NCBI GenBank assembly: GCA_004194705.1 | Contig: SADC01001330.1 | Location: 1 to 64,000 of the forward strand | Direction: 5' to 3' | From: Ditylenchus dipsaci | Taxonomy: Eukaryota > Nematoda > Chromadorea > Rhabditida > Anguinidae | Length of the DNA: 64,000 nt | In this document: piece after piece, positions 46,115 to 57,467 of the stretch | How positions within the stretch are numbered: the stretch's first letter is position 1 | How the letters are laid out: each line of letters begins with the position of its first letter | Notes under the pieces: generated by a model | The model's database searches: none | What the model was told of the DNA's origin: nothing | What the model saw: only the letters and a program-made list of their open reading frames with translations | Made by a program: the position numbers and the translations under genes

Positions 46115-46337
46115 GTGTAGTTGGTCCTAGGGCTTCTGATGCATTGCTGTGATCCAGGTATGCATTTGAGTCTCCATGACTGAAATCATCTTGCAAGTAA
46201 ATTCAAATCAAAATATATATCTGGGCGTAAATATTCTAGAAGTAAAAAAAGAATAACAAAAAATAAAAATTCCTGAATAGCTCTGTGTGCCCTGTACATA
46301 AAAGATGTTTAGAATGGTCTGAAATGAATAAAAAATT

Positions 46338-46425
46338 TGGAGGTTGAGAGGATCGAACCTCCCTCAGCATTCCGAATATTCGAACCAGTTGCGAATCGGA
46401 CACTCTACCACTGAGCCCCTGCAAC
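46338..46425 (-). pseudogene. tRNA-like gene remnant (anticodon-loop TTCGCAA)
   Basis: The minus strand has an A-box-like GGCTCAGTGGTAGAGTG and a B-box GGTTCGATCC, a possible anticodon loop TTCGCAA (CGC) and a long variable region. The T loop is one base short and the acceptor stem pairs only partly (GTTG/CAAC), so it is probably a decayed tRNA or tRNA-derived repeat. It directly abuts a Tc1-like end. Confidence 0.5.
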
Positions 46426-46429
46426 AATA

Positions 46430-46475
46430 TACAGTTGCGGACAAAAGTTACAGTCCGGCCAATATTTTCCGTATT
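46430..46475 (+). mobile_element. Tc1/mariner-type terminus
   Basis: TACAGTTGCGGACAAAAGTTAC is a typical TA plus CAGT-type terminus. GCGACAAAAGTTACGGTCC recurs in direct orientation at 46629. No inverted partner was found. Confidence 0.4.
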
Positions 46476-46929
46476 TTTTACTAAAAATACTTTGCACAAA
46501 AATAATTTTCGAACATAAATGTAAATCGAAATAGACAGGTTGTAAGAAGTTTCATGCTCTACAAACCTGTCAATACCGTAAAATGTGGTGTAGAAAACCA
46601 CGAATTCAAATGAGCCCAATAAATAGGGTGCGACAAAAGTTACGGTCCAATAACATTTTGATCTTTTTTACATGCTTGTCTTAATGGTGAAAGATTACAG
46701 CATACATTTTTTAAGAGCCCTGAATTTTAGCTGCAATTTAGAAGGTCAAGCTTTTGCTTTAAATTGTTCTGAGAAAACTTATGGCCATCAACATAAAAGT
46801 GTCGACTTTTAGTCAAAATCAAAGTAAATGTAAGGAAAATGGTTGTTCGGTCACGTAAATACAAGCTATTCTTAAAAATTTTAATATCAACAGTTAGCAT
46901 TTAATGCATTTTCTAAAAGCTCTTTTATT

Positions 46930-47122
46930 TATCTACAAAATGGCATGTCGACTGCTCTTTTAGAATTAGACAGGGCTAAGAAACGGGTGGTGAAGTTGGA
47001 AGAGTTATAAAACTCCTCTTTTTACTTCATTTTGGTACATTTTTGTTTTTTCCAACTTCAGCCATCCGTTTCTTAGCCCTGTCTAATTCTAAAAGAGAAG
47101 TCGACATGCCATTTTGTAGAGG
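46930..47122. mobile_element. Palindromic MITE (AAAATGGCATGTCGAC)
   Basis: CTACAAAATGGCATGTCGAC, TTTTAGAATTAGACAGGGCT and CCAACTTC are mirrored around about 47020. Confidence 0.7.
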
Positions 47123-47694
47123 CTGTAAGTGAATTTTTTTTTACTTATTTGTTTGGCCACTTCGGTGGGATCAAAATGGTCTGGTCGGCACCTGTGTATG
47201 TCCCTCTGCTTCTCTTTTTTGTCATACTTAATCCCTGCCCATTAAGTGTGTTTGGGATAGTCCCCCTATAGGTCAACTGATGAGGGGGGGGGGAGCGGTG
47301 GTGGTGGTGATGGTCAACTAAATGGCTAGGCTCTGTGCTCTACATACCCATCCCACTCGAGAGCACCAAACCTGCTGCTTTGACCGTTGATGATTACACT
47401 ACTCACATGGCGTCCTTTTTTGCTGGACTTGATGTGGTTTTGAAACATTTTTTGTGCCTGCTGATTGCGCAATCAGGGTATATGTGCAAAACAACGCACT
47501 TGCAGAGATTAAACACATCGATTTGCCATTTTTGAGATACAGTACTTGACTTCAGTGATTTAGGGGTATAGACATTTTGCCAAAATGAAACCTTTTTCAT
47601 TTAGCGAAACGTCTATACCCCAAATCTATACTCCAAAAGGGGATGCGAAACTCTTTTGAAACACCAAAAGAGTAAATATCTCTAGGCGTATATA

Positions 47695-48518
47695 CAGGGT
47701 GCGTAAAAGTTCTGACATCTTTTTTAAACTCAAAATTTTTAGCCATATTTCATTTCATGAGGACGTTTTAGGGATTTAGTTTTGGTTTTTGATTTGAACA
47801 AAATGTTCCAGGTGTCAAACGCTTCTTCGACGTTTCCAGCGTGGTTCGCACAAATCGATCGTGTTTTCGGAGGAATTCTTTTTGTCGTGGAGGAAAAGTT
47901 CAACAAGCAGAACGTGCGCATCATTGCAAAGGACATCGGCGAGGCAAGCGCGAAAGGAAGAATCGTTAGCAGAATCGCTCATCCGAAATCGGTCATGGTC
48001 TGGGCGGGGATAACGTCTACTGGAAAGACTCCTCTGGTGTTCGTCGAAGAAGGCGTCAAAGTGAATGCAGCCAATTATCGTGAAAAATCCTGGAAGAAGC
48101 GCTGCTGCCGTGGGCAAGAAGACATTTTCGACGTCGTCACTGGTGTTTTCAGCAGGTTTTTTTTTCAATTTTTTTCTTTCATCTCGTTTCAGGATTCTGC
48201 TCCTGCGCACAAGGCTCGTAAGACTCAAGCGTGGTGCCGTAACAATTTTCGGAATTCATGGCCGCCATACAGTCCTAATCTCAAACGCTCGACTACTCAA
48301 TTTGGGGTATTCTGGAAGCAAAAATGAACAACAGACGCCATAGGGGAATCGCTCAACTCAAAACCGAACTCAAAAACCAAAAACCTTGAAAAGTGATGCA
48401 GCTATCTTGTTCAAAATTCTTCGTTCTTGCTCGTGGTGTTATTTGTGTTTTGATGTTATGTTACAAACAATAAAAGTTTTGAGTTGAAAAAAGTTGTCAG
48501 AACTTTTTACGCACCCTG
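47695..48518 (+). mobile_element. Mariner-family element
   Basis: Inverted ends CAGGGTGCGTAAAAGTTCTG (right-end complement CAGGGTGCGTAAAAAGTTCT) with TA on both sides, inside the sequence TAGGCGTATATA. Encodes a truncated transposase. Length 824 bp. Confidence 0.92.
47812..48385 (+). pseudogene. Mariner transposase, N-terminus missing
   Basis: The frame reads VVEEKFNKQNVRIIAKDIGE, then SRIAHPKSVMVWAGITSTGK TPLVFVEEGVKVNAANYRE. After a 36-nt intron (48156-48191, GT/TTTCAG) it reads DSAPAHKARKTQAWCRNNF. A shifted frame gives LDYSILGILEAK. QDSAPAH and YSPNL/LDYSI are the second and third catalytic regions. The HTH DNA-binding domain is absent and at least two frame breaks occur, so it is inactive but recent enough to keep matching ends. 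Confidence 0.85.
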
Positions 48519-48984
48519 TATGTAGGCGTATATAAAAATCAAATAAAAAAAGAAAATGTATACCTTATTTAGACATACCGAGGTGTTTGGCCAAATGTAC
48601 TGGCCAAAGTCCAGCACATTCCACATTGCAAAGGTGAGCGGATGACGCATGTATATACCATACTGCAGCGCCGCCAAAAACGCCGCCAGCGCCGGCGCTC
48701 CGAAATTTTCGCAGCCGGCGCCTGGCGGCGCCACTGGGCTTTTTTAATGCATTTTTTAAAAGGTGACCCAAAACCACCTCCGAACTCATTTTTTCTGCAC
48801 AACAAGATACGAGAAGCATTTCTAAAGACTTTCTAAATAATAAACACAAAATTTTGTCAAAAAAATTTCACCCGCTCTCTGGGGTTACATGGTGTTTTTC
48901 GGGTATTTTAGGGTCATTTCAGTGATTTATCTCATTTTTCTTGCTGGAGCTGGGCAAAAAGAGCCAAAATATGCATTTTAATCA

Positions 48985-49200
48985 AGAGTCTTGCTCGGAA
49001 TGAAGTCTAAGGTAAGTCTGTGCGTGCATCTCTAATCAACCAAGCCCCCTGCGCCCCCTCGGAGGCGCAGGGGCTTGGTTGCTTGGGGTTGAGATGCGCA
49101 CACACACATACCTTATACACAAATCACTCAAAATTACTCTGGATGCATAAAACATATGCAGACCTGAGTTTATTTATGCGGTGGGCCTCAGAAAATAAAA
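48985..49200. repeat. GC-hairpin repeat, copy 4
   Basis: CCCCCTGCGCCCCCTCGGAG stem, with flanks GTCTAAGGTAAGTCTGTGCG and the inverted TGAGATGCGCACACACACAT. Nearly collinear with 13978-14215. Confidence 0.7.
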
Positions 49201-49209
49201 ACCCGTTCA

Positions 49210-49930
49210 AAATCTAGCATTTTCACTTAGATTTTGCTTAGAAAGGGTTAAAATTCAGTCAAAACAATTCTTATACATATTTTGCGGTCAATTTGTCCAC
49301 GAAACTTTTATTATTTCTTAGGAACGAATAAACCATGCTATTCAACCCAAAATTGTGTGCTGAAAACAGTTTGTTGAGATCAAAATCCTGTTTTGATTAA
49401 CTATAATCTCAATACCCTGGGTTATTTATGAAAAAAACAGTACCCACTTTAAGGTAGTCGACACTTATACACTTCACATGCCTTCTTCGCAGCACTTTAT
49501 AATAATTTGAGAAAGTGTTTAAACATCTCCTAAGTAATTGTTTTACGCAAGTTTTTAAGTTTTAATTTAATTTTGTCCCTGAAATGCATAAGTACCAGGT
49601 AGTCGACCTTAAAATTAAGGCAATCATTCAGATTGAACATATAAATAATTATATCATGCCTAGAACAGTGCCTCGAGTACTTTAGTGTATGTGAAAAGTC
49701 GGTCAGGCAGTACTTAAGTTGTTCAGCCGGACCTCACCTGGAGAATAAGGGACTACCTAGTTTCCGAAAGTGTGATTGATTCACCTGTGGATAAATTGAC
49801 GTGTGGACGAATTATCGAATGCACGAATCGACCGTGGACGCATTGACTGTGGACGAATTGACCGCAAAATATGTATAATAATTGATATTTCTAGTAAAAA
49901 TGCTGCGAAGAAGGTATGTGAAGCAAAACA
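49210..49930. other. No gene recognised
   Basis: AT-rich interior of the 3.4-kb foldback. A few CGAATTGACCGTGGACG-like repeats at 49795-49865. Confidence 0.35.
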
Positions 49931-49934
49931 ATAT

Positions 49935-50095
49935 TTGCAAGAAAAAAGTATTTTAGCAGCAAAAAAAAAAGAATTTTAGCAGCAAAAAAGTCTTTTTGCA
50001 ACACGAAGAGTCTTTTTGCAGCAGACAAAATTAGCAGCAGAAAAAGTCTTTGGGAGCAAAAAAATCTTTTTGCAGCAAGGAAAAGCTTTGCCCAA
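49935..50095. repeat. AGCAGCAAAAAAGTCTTTTTGC tandem
   Basis: Six or seven units of about 20-25 nt, each with AGCAGCAAAAAA and GTCTTTTTGC. Each unit can itself fold. Confidence 0.65.
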
Positions 50096-51406
50096 CTAAA
50101 GAAGTGCCGAAATAAGACCGGTCCGAACGTAATTCGTAATTTGGAGGTTTTCGTGGCACCGCGATTTTTTCGACTTTTTCTACCGTGCATATTATATACA
50201 CTTCGACGTCAAATTCATCGCTGAGCAATATCTTCTCAAATGGCGACCTCGAGTTTTGCTGAAAAATTTGAATTCTGGCCTTTTATAGTGAAGTAATTTT
50301 TTCCACCACCAAAAATGGCCTTTTTTGTCAAAATAGATAGAGGTGGGCTGTTTCAATTACGCTGATATGCATTTGTAGGCTTGTTCTACTCGGCATGAGT
50401 TCCTCTACAAGTTGGCTATAAAAATTACTATTATATCACAAGAATTTCAGACTTTTGGCCAATTTATTGCAAAATTACAAATTTTTAGTCAGGCATTTTT
50501 TCTTAAAATTTGCCATTTTACCCGATGCGCTACCGATGGTAGAAAAATTCACAATCTACACGAAAAACAGCATCTAGGGTTTATCTGAGATTTAAAAAAA
50601 AATTCATTAACTACCAGTAGTAAAAGTAATTTTTGTCGGCTGGCGGCGGCGCCGGCTGCCTCAAATTGCCGCCGCCGCCAGCAGCTTTGCCAGAGACTTG
50701 CCAAAGACGCCGCCGACGCCAGCGCCAGCGCTCCAAAATTTTCGCCGCCGGCGCCTGGCGGCGCCACCGGGCTTTTTCAAAAACGGCGCCAGCGCTTGCG
50801 GCGCTGCAGGTATGGTATGTACCCTTATCCCTTGCAATGGTATTGGTATTTGGCCGCTCCGCGGCCAAATACCCTTGGTATGTCTGAATAAGGTATACAT
50901 ATATACGCCTACAGATATATATATATTACTCTTTTGGTGTTTCAAATTAGTGAAGGTTTCGCTAAAATGAAAAAAAAGTTTCATTTTGGCGAACGTCTAT
51001 GCACCGTAATTTGGGATGGTCAATAGGTGTGCAGGACCATTTTTATTAATCAAAGAAACATTTTCAGAAAAAAAAATGATTTGCTCAATAACGATGATTT
51101 CTGTGTCTAGAAATGTATACACATGTCCCGTATATGTACTTGATTGAAACATGTGTTATTCATTTATTTGCGTGATCCATTTATAACTTAATAACCACCA
51201 GATAAAATTGTTTCTTTTTTACTGAAAACAGCCAATCTGTACTTTGTTGTATTTCATCTAACAGAGCGGTCGTTTTATTTAAAAGAATGTCTTTAGCATT
51301 GTGTTTTTGTCCTATTTTTCGCAAACTGCTCCCAGGCAAGTCACTACCCAAATTATAGCCAGTGAAATGAGCTACACATTCAAGCGTAACTTGTCTAAAA
51401 GCAGTA

Positions 51407-51493
51407 CAGTCCACTTTCGATATAACACAGCTCTCGGGACCGTCCATTGACAGTGTTGTTATATAAAGAGTGGTGTTATATCGAGAGTAAACT
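51407..51493. mobile_element. Short pogo-like MITE
   Basis: CAGTCCACTTTCGATATAAC and the inverted GTTATATCGAGAGTAAACTG, TA flanked, 87 bp. Confidence 0.75.
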
Positions 51494-51984
51494 GTATGCG
51501 AAAAGTATGACCAAAACACCTTGCAAAAACATGATTTTAAATGAAGAAGGCAGTCATATAAGAGGAAATACGGTATCTTAAAGCTTAGATATGCGTGGCC
51601 TGTGTTATGAACTAAGTGATGTATGTGAAAAACACCGAAATAGCCTGCAGCTTGAAATGTGCCAATTGTTTGTTATAATGAGCAGAAATAAAATTTTTTT
51701 AAATATCTGTGAACAATGAATTTAAATATAACCAATTAAAAAACAAGTCCGGCTGAAAAAAATATTTTTGAAGGCTACAAATATTTCATTTCCATTTCAT
51801 TTAGACTAGGAAGAACTCGAATGTGTTTCCTGAAATTTTAGTCTGACTCCGAAAGGGTCCGAAATTTCTAAAAAAAGGTCTCGAAACGGCCTAGATCTTT
51901 TCTAAATTCAAAATCTGGTGATAGCCTGCCAAAATTATTACAGTAAATTAAGCTATAAGTATCCCAACAAATAGCTTCACTCTT

Positions 51985-52900
51985 TTATTTTAAAGGATAC
52001 CTCAGCTCCCTAAAATCATTGCTCTCGCTTGAGCTAAATGAAGTTAGTTCAAAAGCTGGATGAATAACAGAAGCTTCAAAACCGAAAAGCAAAACTTTTG
52101 TCAAACGTTCACGGGTGATCCTCCTACCCTCTAGAGGGCTGAGGTCAATTCTTATACCTGGGCTACCAATCTTCTCTAAGCAAAATTTCGGGCATTTTAA
52201 TCCGATTTGGCAGCAATCCAGCGAAAAATCCATAGAAAAGAAAATAAACAACAGAGTTGAGTAGATGAATGTATACCCGGTGATGATCTAGTAGTACATA
52301 CACATAACCTAGGGCTACATCCACTGACTCCACTCCATAATATCAATAGCAAAATAATTGTAATAACAGTAATACTAGCAAAAAATAGGAATACCAGCAA
52401 ATATAATAGACCGGACCACCACAGACCAGGCCGTCCAAATGCCCAACTGAGTGAATGGCACCATCCTCAAGAGCACTGACCCGTGCCCTGCCCCACCCTT
52501 ATCTGCTCAGAGGACGAGATGGAGGCAAGGCACAGGTCAGTGATCCCACTCACAGTTGTTGTTGTCGTGCTTGTCCACTGCCCCTCCCTACAATTGTATA
52601 TAGTGGAGGAGGAGGCCGACTGACCTCTATTCCCTTCCTTTGTACAGATTAGTGCAGGGGATGCTGCTTCCCTCTGCTACTAGTACCACTAAAAAACAGA
52701 GCGCCACCACAATTGTGCATGTGGGGAGAAGGGATTGTGGGATAGAGAAGCAGACAAATGACCTTGAGCAGATGAGTGCGTGTTTTTTGCAACCTTTAGG
52801 GCGGAGAATGTGGGGCATCATGTAATTTAGTGTACTGGCTACTGCAATTAGAAATAGGGTTTTTGAGATTGAAAGTCCGAATTCAATCATAAGCATGCAT
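51985..52900 (-). CDS. Unrecognised exons, one with a membrane segment
   Basis: On the minus strand, 52310-52400 encodes a hydrophobic stretch (YLLVFLFFASITVITIILLL) and 51985-52160 reads KIGSPGIRIDLSPLEGRRIT, RERLTKVLLFGFEASVIHP. GC content and codon pattern rise above background across 52440-52820. Exon limits and frame continuity are unclear and no family is recognised. It could be a small single-pass membrane protein. Confidence 0.35.
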
Positions 52901-53363
52901 CTACGGATTAGGCGAAACCGAAATCTTGAAACTGAAAAAAACGAAACCGAAAATATAGAAAAAGTCCAAGATTACCGATGACATACCGAGATTTTACATA
53001 GAAACTGGGTGAATTACACAGACCAGAAGGGTGATTCTACTGTGAAGGTAATGCTACAAAAGACCAGTATTCACGGAGATTTATTAAAAATTGCTTTTTA
53101 ATATTTTCCTGCCTTTTGTATGTACCTATTTCATCAATTTTTCGACTCGGCTAGAATTATGCTCTAATAGGCCGAGCCTCCCCCTTTTTAAAATCATTGC
53201 AATCGAAGAAACAATATACTGTATTTTCTTCTATATACACTCCCCTCTACGACCTTCCTGATACCGTTTATATGGTCCTTTTATCATAGTATATGATAGA
53301 GATGGAGGACGGTCGGGACGGGACGCCCCTTCCGAAGAGTTTGTAGGTATTTTCCGTCCCGTA

Positions 53364-54186
53364 CAGTGATGTCAATAGTGCCAAAAACCTGTACTACAGT
53401 TTCCAAAACTGTACTACAGTTTAGAACTGTACTACACTTTAAAAATTATTCCGATTCCTGCCGGACAATTCCCTGCCGGACAGTTTCCTGCCGGGGACAA
53501 TTCCCTGCCGCGCCAATTCCCTGCCGGGAAAATATTGGGATCCCGCTTTTTGAAAAAATATTTTTGGAAATCAGGTTTTGGAAGCCGAAAAAGTGAAGGA
53601 AAAAATTGCTCCAAGTGGAAGACCACTTGGAGCGAATTTCTGTGGATGAATTCAATGTCGAAGTACCAGGTGGTTTCCTATACAACCTGAGGATAGATAG
53701 TTTATGAGCGTGATTCAACAAAAATGTCTCGTACCACCAGAATTCAAATCTTTAACCTCACAAATTTTTATAATTGATTTATCGAGGATAAATTTACCAG
53801 CAATGAATTCACTGAGGATGAACTCCCTGCTATTCGGCAAAAAGTAGGCCAGTGTACATTAATGCTGGCTCGAAAGAGTTCTTCTAGCAACAGGGTGTTT
53901 TTAAATCCTATATTGGTATACTGGGGCCAAAATGAGTGGGCCTAAATGAGGGGAATGTAGTACAGTTTAAAAGGTAGTCAAACTGTACTACAGTTTTAAA
54001 ACAGTACTACATTTTTCTGAAAACAGTAGTACTGTTTTCAAAACACCAGTACAGTTTTGACTACTATTTTAAACTGTACTACAGTTTTTGAAACTGTACT
54101 ACAGTTTTTAAAGTGTAGTACAGTTCTAAACTGTAGTACAGTTTTGGCAAATGTAGTACAGTTTTTCGGCATTATTGACATCACTG
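53364..54186. mobile_element. hAT MITE with CTGTACTACAGTTT arms
   Basis: Ends CAGTGATGTCAATAGTGCC and (complement) CAGTGATGTCAATAATGCC. Flanking octamers GTCCCGTA and GTCCCGGA match 7 of 8. The arms are arrays of AAACTGTACTACAGTTT. A CCTGCCGG array segment (53458-53530) lies in the interior. Confidence 0.85.
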
Positions 54187-54639
54187 GTCCCGGATCGCGT
54201 CCCGAGAAAATATATGAGTCTGTTCCGTCCCGGTGTCCCGTCCCGGAGTAATTTTCCGTTTCCCTGATGTATTTTTAAACCGAAGGCTGAAAAAAGGAAC
54301 AAAGGAAAGGAGATATCTAAGACCAGAGCGAAGGATGATTTAAGCGGTACGCGACAATTTTCTGCCGCGCCAATTTCCTGCCGCGGCCAATTCCCTGCCG
54401 GACATTTCCCTGCCGGGCAATTCCCTGCCACAGACAATTTCCTCCCGCGCCAATTCCCTGCCGGGAAATATACTAGTTAAACCATATTCAATCAATTTCT
54501 CAACTAAACAAATTGCATCTTTATTGAGAACCAACTCGAACAACAATGACAAACAACTCCTTGAACGAAAACAAAGCAATACAATATAACATTTCCACCT
54601 ACTACTGATGCCCAATGAAGTTGTGGGTCAGGACCCGAA

Positions 54640-54928
54640 GATATTACAGCTGGATGAATTGTTTGTAGGTGTCACTGAGCTTCTGAGCCTTCTTCATCTC
54701 TCCGAGTAATCGGCCAATCGTCGGGTGATCAATGCCCAGAATCGTCTGTTGTAAAATATGTAGACTCGTGATATGCATGCAAGTAAGCAAATTACAGCTC
54801 ATAGTAGCTGATCCAGACATGAGGTCATGTTCCGTCTTCTCGATTGATTCGATAGACAAGCATTGGTCTATTGGTTGATACACGAGCACCTCGTATTGCG
54901 CTTCCGTATAGAGATCTGGCATCGTCAT
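54640..54928 (-). pseudogene. MULE transposase fragment
   Basis: The minus strand reads ILGIDHPTIGRLLGEMKKAQ then KLSDTYKQFIQL. It aligns with LFGIDHSFVYWPFLSQLKKV QKLYDH near 42960-43010 from the third MULE copy. Only this C-terminal piece is present. Confidence 0.45.
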
Positions 54929-55082
54929 AGCGGTAAGTTTTCATTTCATCTGTCGGCAGAAGACTGCAGATACGAGAACCATCCTAAAATAGGTCTATTC
55001 CGATTTTGACCTAAGAAGCCCTCAAAGCAGGGGATGAGGCTCTCTTAAAGAGGGGATAGAGGGGCATTGGCAATTTTGCCTA

Positions 55083-56135
55083 CAGTCAAGGCTCTCCATA
55101 AAAGAACCCGAAGAGACTAACTTTATTGTCCGTTATGGAGAGCGTCCGTTGTGTAGAGCGACTGACGTACGACTCGCTACAACAAATGACTCGCTACAAC
55201 GACTCGCTACACATGCGACTCGCTACAACGACTCGCTACACATTCAACTCGCTACAACGACTCGCTACAGAAATTTTTGGGTTTTTTCTTACCTTGTTTT
55301 TCATTATACAAACTACACATTTAAGCCCTTATGATGGCCTACGGTGGCGGTGGCCTACCCTGCGTCTAAAAACATGCCTAAGTTCCAAAAAATTGGCAAA
55401 TTTCAAAAATTGTTCGGTATTTTTTGTGAGCTAGTTACCTACCGGGGGACAGTATCCATTTGGTGGTACACATGAGTCTAAGTGATATACTTCAATTGTA
55501 AAACTCAGGTTGAGATACCCAGTAAAAGATAGCACTCAGTTAGACGTACCTAGGTATCCAGTGAGTTAGCACAGCAGCCCAAGTGCACTACCACCTCCCC
55601 CCTTCAAAGAGTATTTTTCTTTAAGCTAACTTTTGTCGCTTTTCACCTATTTCACACCTTTTGTGACGACAATACCAAGGGTATTTGGCCGCTTCGCGGG
55701 CAAAGACCAGCACACTCCACATTGCAATGGATTGGGGTGAAAAAAGATTTATTAGAATCTATTTGAAGCATCTTTTCAATTTATAAATCTATCCTAGATG
55801 AATTTGCCATAAATAAATTTACCTACCGCTTACTTACTTATCGAAAAGGGACAGAATTTATGTTTCAAAACCCACACATTTAAGTCCGTCCTAACATTCG
55901 CTGGCTCACCCTGTACCTAAGGTTACGCCTAAGTATAAAAAAATAAATTGTTTTGATAAAATATAAGACATTTAAAAAATTGCTGTAGCGAGTCGTTGTA
56001 GCGAGTTGAATGTGTAGCGAGTCGTTGTAGCGAGTCGCATGTGTAGCGAGTCGTTGTAGCGAGTCATTTGTTGTAGCGAGTTGTTGCTATACCGTGTAGA
56101 GCGTCGATTAGGTCAAATTATAGTGCAGTCGACGC
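55083..56135. mobile_element. Foldback with GACTCGCTACAAC arms
   Basis: An array of CGACTCGCTACAACGACTCG (55166-55272) is mirrored by GTTGTAGCGAGTCG units (55983-56090). The left tip TACAGTCAAGGCTCTCC is pogo-like. The region 55680-55740 matches 48600-48630 (CCAGCACANTCCACATTGCA). Nested in the CCTGCCGG foldback. Confidence 0.7.
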
Positions 56136-56814
56136 TCGATTTAACATACGATTAGGCTCAGACCCATATTTGTTCAGTTGAGATAATAATTGGATATGGT
56201 TGTACTAGTATATTTTCCCGGCAGGGAATTGGCAGGGAAGGCAGGGAATTCCCGGCAGGGAATTGGCGCGGCAGGAATTTGTCTCCGGCAGAGAATTGTC
56301 TCCGGCAGGGAATTGTCTCCGGCAGGAAATTTTCCGGCAGGGAATTGGCCGCGGCAGGGAATTGGCGCGGCAGGAATTTGTCTCCGGCAGGGAATTGTCT
56401 CTGGCAGAAAATTTTCCGGCAGGGAATTGGCCGCGGCAGGGAATTGGCGCGGCAGGAATTTGTCTCCGGCAGGGATTGTCTCCGGCAGGAAATTTTCCGG
56501 CAGGGAATTGGCCGCGGCAGGGAATTGGCGCGGCAGGGAATTGTCCGTGGCCGTGATTTAAGCGAGAGCTAAAAAAGGAGCGAAAGTAGAGGATACCGAA
56601 GGCCGGAGCAACAAAGATGTCCCGTCGCGACTTTTGAAAATGGCCTGGCCCGTGCACAGGTCCGGTCCCGTTTCTAGAATTTGAAAATCCTAGTGAAATT
56701 TACTCTATTTTTTTGTAGTCATTGGAGACTTTCGCCAAATCTTGAGTAAATATTAGGGTTTTCAAATGAGAATGTATACTCAAGTACATACTCGAGTATA
56801 TGCTCGGCCAATAT

Positions 56815-57060
56815 CTAGATTTTGTCCTTGACGTGAAACTGGGACAAAATCTTTTGTATATTTTTTTGAAAACTGATTCTTGTTGTCAAATTTCCTGTTT
56901 GTATCCCGACCGGGAAAATCATTGTCCCGTCCCGGAATTTCACTTGGTCCCGGATCCCAGTCCTGGAGTAAATTCTTTGGTTATCTCGTCCCAATGTCCC
57001 GTCCCGGAATCTTTTCTTTATAATTTCTGTCCTGTCCTGGATTAGGCCATCCTCCATCAC
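56815..57060. repeat. Dispersed repeat, copy 2
   Basis: Collinear with 8135-8335 (see that entry), slightly longer owing to an extra TCCCGGATCCCAGTCC segment. Confidence 0.65.
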
Positions 57061-57467
57061 CAGTATACGAGACCGTAAAAGTTGTTCAAAGCATTAAAAT
57101 GTGAGAAAATGTGAAACATGGTGGCTCTCCCACAATATATCTTCAGACTTTAGTAATACTCGAAAATGGAGTAATGGCTTGAGCAATTTTCTTTAAAAAG
57201 TTGCTCGAGCACCTAGAGCATTAATTACCGAACCCTGGTTACAGTCAAAGCAGGTTATCATCCATCCTGGTTAACCGCCATATTCGAGGCCTCAATTATA
57301 CACCACCTAAGCTTATAACTCAGGTTTGACTGCAGAACCTAAAAGAAATGACTGTTTCGAATTTTCCGCGAAAAATGTTTACCACTGATCTTTAGGGATT
57401 CCAAGATATACAATGAAATTAAATCAACAGATAGTTTTTAAAATAAATATGCTTTTATTCTTCAAAA

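Larger units (their letters stand above)
47562..51002. mobile_element. 3.4-kb foldback, layered arms
   Basis: Mirrored blocks in order from the outside are: GAAACC/AAAATGAAA hairpin with CGTCTAT (47562-47622 and 50944-50998), TAGGCGTATATA, GTATACCTTATTTAGACATA (48557 and 50871), and GC-rich CGCCGGCGCCTGGCGGCGCC blocks (48655-48740 and 50640-50815). The left arm is interrupted by a mariner element. The interior has the GC-hairpin repeat and an AGCAGCAAAAAAG tandem. Confidence 0.7.
54350..56555. mobile_element. Foldback with CCTGCCGGNNAATT arms
   Basis: The left array (54352-54475, CAATTCCCTGCCGG units) is inverted at 56210-56550 (CCGGCAGGGAATTG units, 12-24-nt spacing). The right arm is almost three times longer, which indicates array expansion. 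TATACTAGT/ACTAGTATATT words adjoin the inner ends. The interior includes a MULE fragment and a second foldback. Confidence 0.75.

Noticed and set aside
46338..46425. Functional tRNA gene (CGC anticodon, Ala-like)
   Set aside because: One-base-short T loop, partial acceptor pairing and an odd variable region; kept only as a remnant.
56190..56657. Long open frames on both strands at 56190-56657
   Set aside because: They are translations of the CCGGCAGGGAATTG array, open in several frames at once because of the repeat unit.
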